The notes under the pieces are model-generated. The model saw only the letters and a program-made list of their open reading frames with translations. It was not told the DNA's origin and made no database searches. Shown one piece after another: positions 62,257 to 64,000 of a DNA stretch of 64,000 bases (position 1 is the stretch's first letter; each line of letters begins with the position of its first letter). The translations under genes and the position numbers were made by a program. Source of the DNA: Intestinimonas massiliensis (ex Afouda et al. 2020) (GTDB taxonomy: Bacteria; Bacillota; Clostridia; Oscillospirales; Oscillospiraceae). The stretch lies in contig NZ_LN869528.1 of assembly GCF_001244995.1 (NCBI RefSeq), positions 322,773-386,772 of the forward strand, read 5' to 3'.

Positions 62257-63750
62257 ATGGAAACACTCTCTTACAAGACTCTGGAAGCACAGGGCTATAG
62301 CGGATATCTGCTCAGAGACGCCCCGGAAAAGGTCCTCCAGTTCGGCGAGGGCAACTTCCTGCGGGCTTTCGTGGACTACTGGTTTGACGTCTCCAATGAA
62401 AAGGCGGGCTGGAACGGCAAATGCGTCCTGGTCCAGCCCATCCCCCAGGGCCTGGCCAGCCCCATCAACCGCCAGGAAGGGCTCTACACGCTCTATCTCA
62501 GGGGCCGCCATAATGGAAAAAAGGTGGATCGGAAGCGGGTCATCTCCTCCGTCAGCCGCTGCCTTAACCCCTATGAGGCGGAGGACTACGCCGCCATGAT
62601 GGCCCTGGCCGTCTCCGACGACCTGGAATACGTGGTTTCCAATACGCCCGAGGCGGGCATCGTCTACGCCCCCGCCTGCAAACCGGATGACGCGCCCCCC
62701 GCCTCCTTCCCCGCCAAGCTGACTCAGGTCCTCTACGCCCGCTGGAAGGCCGGCAGGCCGGGCTTAGTCATTCTCTCCTGCGAGCTGATCGACAACAACG
62801 GCAGGGAATTACTCCGATGCGTGAACCGGTATATCGACCAGTGGGCCCTGGAACCCGAATTCCGCACCTGGGTTATGGGGGAGTGCACCTTCTGCTCCAC
62901 CCTGGTGGACCGCATCGTCCCCGGTCGGGTGAAGGACCCGATAGAGGCCGCCGCCATGGAAGCCGCCAACGGCTATCGGGATGATCTCATCGACGTGGGG
63001 GAAATCTTCGGCGTGTGGAACATCGAAGGTCCGGCATGGCTGGAGGAGAAGCTGCCCTTTAAGCGGGCGGGCCTCAACTGCCCGGTAGTCCCCGACGTGA
63101 CCCCCTATAAAAAGCGCAAGGTACGCATTCTCAACGGCGCCCACACCGGCTTCGTGCTGGGGGCCTATCTGGCCGGCTTCGACATCGTGCGGGACTGCAT
63201 GGGGGACGACACCGTCCGGGGCTTCATGAACCGGATGCTCCATGAGGAGGTTATTCCCACCCTTCCCCTGGATAGACAGGATCTGGAGGCGTTTGCCTCC
63301 GCTGTCCAGGACCGGTTCAACAACCCCTTCGTGGATCACGAGCTCATGAGCATCTCTCTCAACTCCACCTCCAAGTGGCGGGCCCGGAACCTGCCCAGCC
63401 TGCTGGAATATGTGGAGCAGACGGGAGCGCTGCCCGCCTGCCTCGCTATGAGCTTTGCCGCCTATGTGGCCTTTTACTCCAACGATGTCCAGAGGCTCAC
63501 CGATGCCGGGCTGGTGTGCCGGCGGCCCAAGGGCGACGAGTATACCTGTTCCGACGACCGCTGGGTCCTGGAGTTCTACTGGGCTCACAGGGGCGACCGC
63601 CCGGAGGATCTGATCCACGCCGTTATGACCAATGAACGGATGTGGGGCCAGAATCTGACCGCCGTCCCTGGCTTTGAAGCTGCGGCCGTGGCCGATCTGA
63701 AGCTGATCCGGGAACAGGGCGCTCTGGCGGCCTATGCCGCCTGTCTGTAA
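62257..63750 (+). CDS. uxaB: Tagaturonate reductase (mannitol dehydrogenase family)
   Basis: Reduces D-tagaturonate to D-altronate. About 497 aa: VLQFGEGNFLRAFVDYWFDV, VVSNTPEAGI, LVILSCELIDNNGRELLRCV, GECTFCSTLVDRIVPGRV, and the catalytic block VRILNGAHTGFVLGAYLAGF with Lys before and Asn/His within. Starts possible at 62248, 62251 or 62257, all behind AAGGAG; 62257 is best spaced. Paired with uxaA, which supports tagaturonate as substrate. Confidence 0.9.
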   Translation: METLSYKTLEAQGYSGYLLRDAPEKVLQFGEGNFLRAFVDYWFDVSNEKAGWNGKCVLVQPIPQGLASPINRQEGLYTLYLRGRHNGKKVDRKRVISSVSRCLNPYEAEDYAAMMALAVSDDLEYVVSNTPEAGIVYAPACKPDDAPPASFPAKLTQVLYARWKAGRPGLVILSCELIDNNGRELLRCVNRYIDQWALEPEFRTWVMGECTFCSTLVDRIVPGRVKDPIEAAAMEAANGYRDDLIDVGEIFGVWNIEGPAWLEEKLPFKRAGLNCPVVPDVTPYKKRKVRILNGAHTGFVLGAYLAGFDIVRDCMGDDTVRGFMNRMLHEEVIPTLPLDRQDLEAFASAVQDRFNNPFVDHELMSISLNSTSKWRARNLPSLLEYVEQTGALPACLAMSFAAYVAFYSNDVQRLTDAGLVCRRPKGDEYTCSDDRWVLEFYWAHRGDRPEDLIHAVMTNERMWGQNLTAVPGFEAAAVADLKLIREQGALAAYAACL

Positions 63751-63761
63751 GGAGGCGCACC

Positions 63762-64000
63762 ATGAACCTGATCCGCATTCATCCTCTGGATAACGTGGCG
63801 GTGGCCCTGGAGGACATTCCCGCAGGGGAGACCGTCACCGCCGGAGGTAGTACCGTCACCGCCCGCCAGGCCATTCCGCGGGGCCACAAGCTCGCCCTGG
63901 CAGCCGTTCCCGCGGGGGCCCGGATCATCAAATACGGCTGCACCATCGGTCTGGCCAAGGCGGACATCGCCCCCGGGGACTGGGTCCACGTCCACAACGT
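63762..64000 (+). CDS. uxaA: Altronate dehydratase, N-terminal part (runs off window)
   Basis: The first 79 codons give a SAF domain: MNLIRIHPLDNVAVALEDIP, VTARQAIPRGHKLALAAVPA, KYGCTIGLAKADIAPGDWVH. This is the N-terminal domain of UxaA, which dehydrates D-altronate to 2-keto-3-deoxygluconate. ATG 63762 is preceded by AAGGAGG, 11 bases after uxaB. The catalytic part lies beyond the window. Confidence 0.9.
   Translation, partial: MNLIRIHPLDNVAVALEDIPAGETVTAGGSTVTARQAIPRGHKLALAAVPAGARIIKYGCTIGLAKADIAPGDWVHVHN

Overview
The window is high-GC DNA with Gram-positive gene organisation: strong AGGAGG ribosome binding sites, a Firmicutes-order S10/spc/alpha ribosomal cluster, SLH surface proteins, an ECF transporter, and LytS/YesN and AraC regulators. 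This suggests an anaerobic, gut-type clostridium of the Oscillospiraceae (Flavonifractor/Oscillibacter/Lawsonibacter-like). That placement is inference from gene content. No tRNA, rRNA, insertion sequence or CRISPR array was seen.

Region 1 (1-14.1 kb) is galactose use and sensing. galE (cut by the window edge), galT and galK form a Leloir operon divergent from an AraC-type regulator. Next comes a minus-strand sensing operon: a membrane-anchored sugar-binding protein, a LytS/YesM-type histidine kinase, a YesN-type response regulator and a lipoprotein sugar-binding protein. Beside it lies an mglBAC-type ABC importer. Two direct repeats 21 bp apart upstream of mglB look like the regulator's binding sites.

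Region 2 (14.2-21.3 kb) holds a small phage-tail-like orphan gene and then the most interesting locus. A cobalamin riboswitch with its terminator precedes four genes: an SLH-anchored alpha/alpha-toroid protein, a membrane-anchored DUF4430 protein, an EcfT, and one 881-residue protein fusing two ECF ATPases to an S component. Animal B12 carriers (intrinsic factor, transcobalamin) are an alpha/alpha barrel plus a DUF4430-like domain. The locus therefore reads as a split, surface-anchored B12 capture system feeding a B12 ECF importer.

Region 3 (21.3-39.1 kb) has an aminotransferase and then, on the minus strand, the complete cluster rpsJ to rplQ, including secY, adk, map, a KOW protein, infA, rpmJ and rpoA. 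It has a near-consensus promoter, an attenuator-like hairpin just before rpsJ, a 31-bp imperfect repeat between rpsJ and rplC, and an S3 protein with a long Gly/Gln/Arg tail.

Region 4 (39.2-48.8 kb) encodes a 2227-residue SLH surface protein with four tandem alpha/beta-hydrolase modules (one lacking its nucleophile), an Old-Yellow-Enzyme protein reduced to its flavin and Fe-S part, and a LacI regulator.

Region 5 (48.8-64 kb) is hexuronate catabolism. Leftward run a TRAP importer, uxuA, uxuB and a GntR regulator. Rightward run a KDPG aldolase-VOC fusion, two PfkB sugar-acid kinases, uxaC, an MFS transporter, uxaB and the start of uxaA. A shared palindrome (CTAG-N4-CTAG type) sits at four promoters and probably is the GntR operator. 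Together the genes take glucuronate and galacturonate to pyruvate and glyceraldehyde 3-phosphate.
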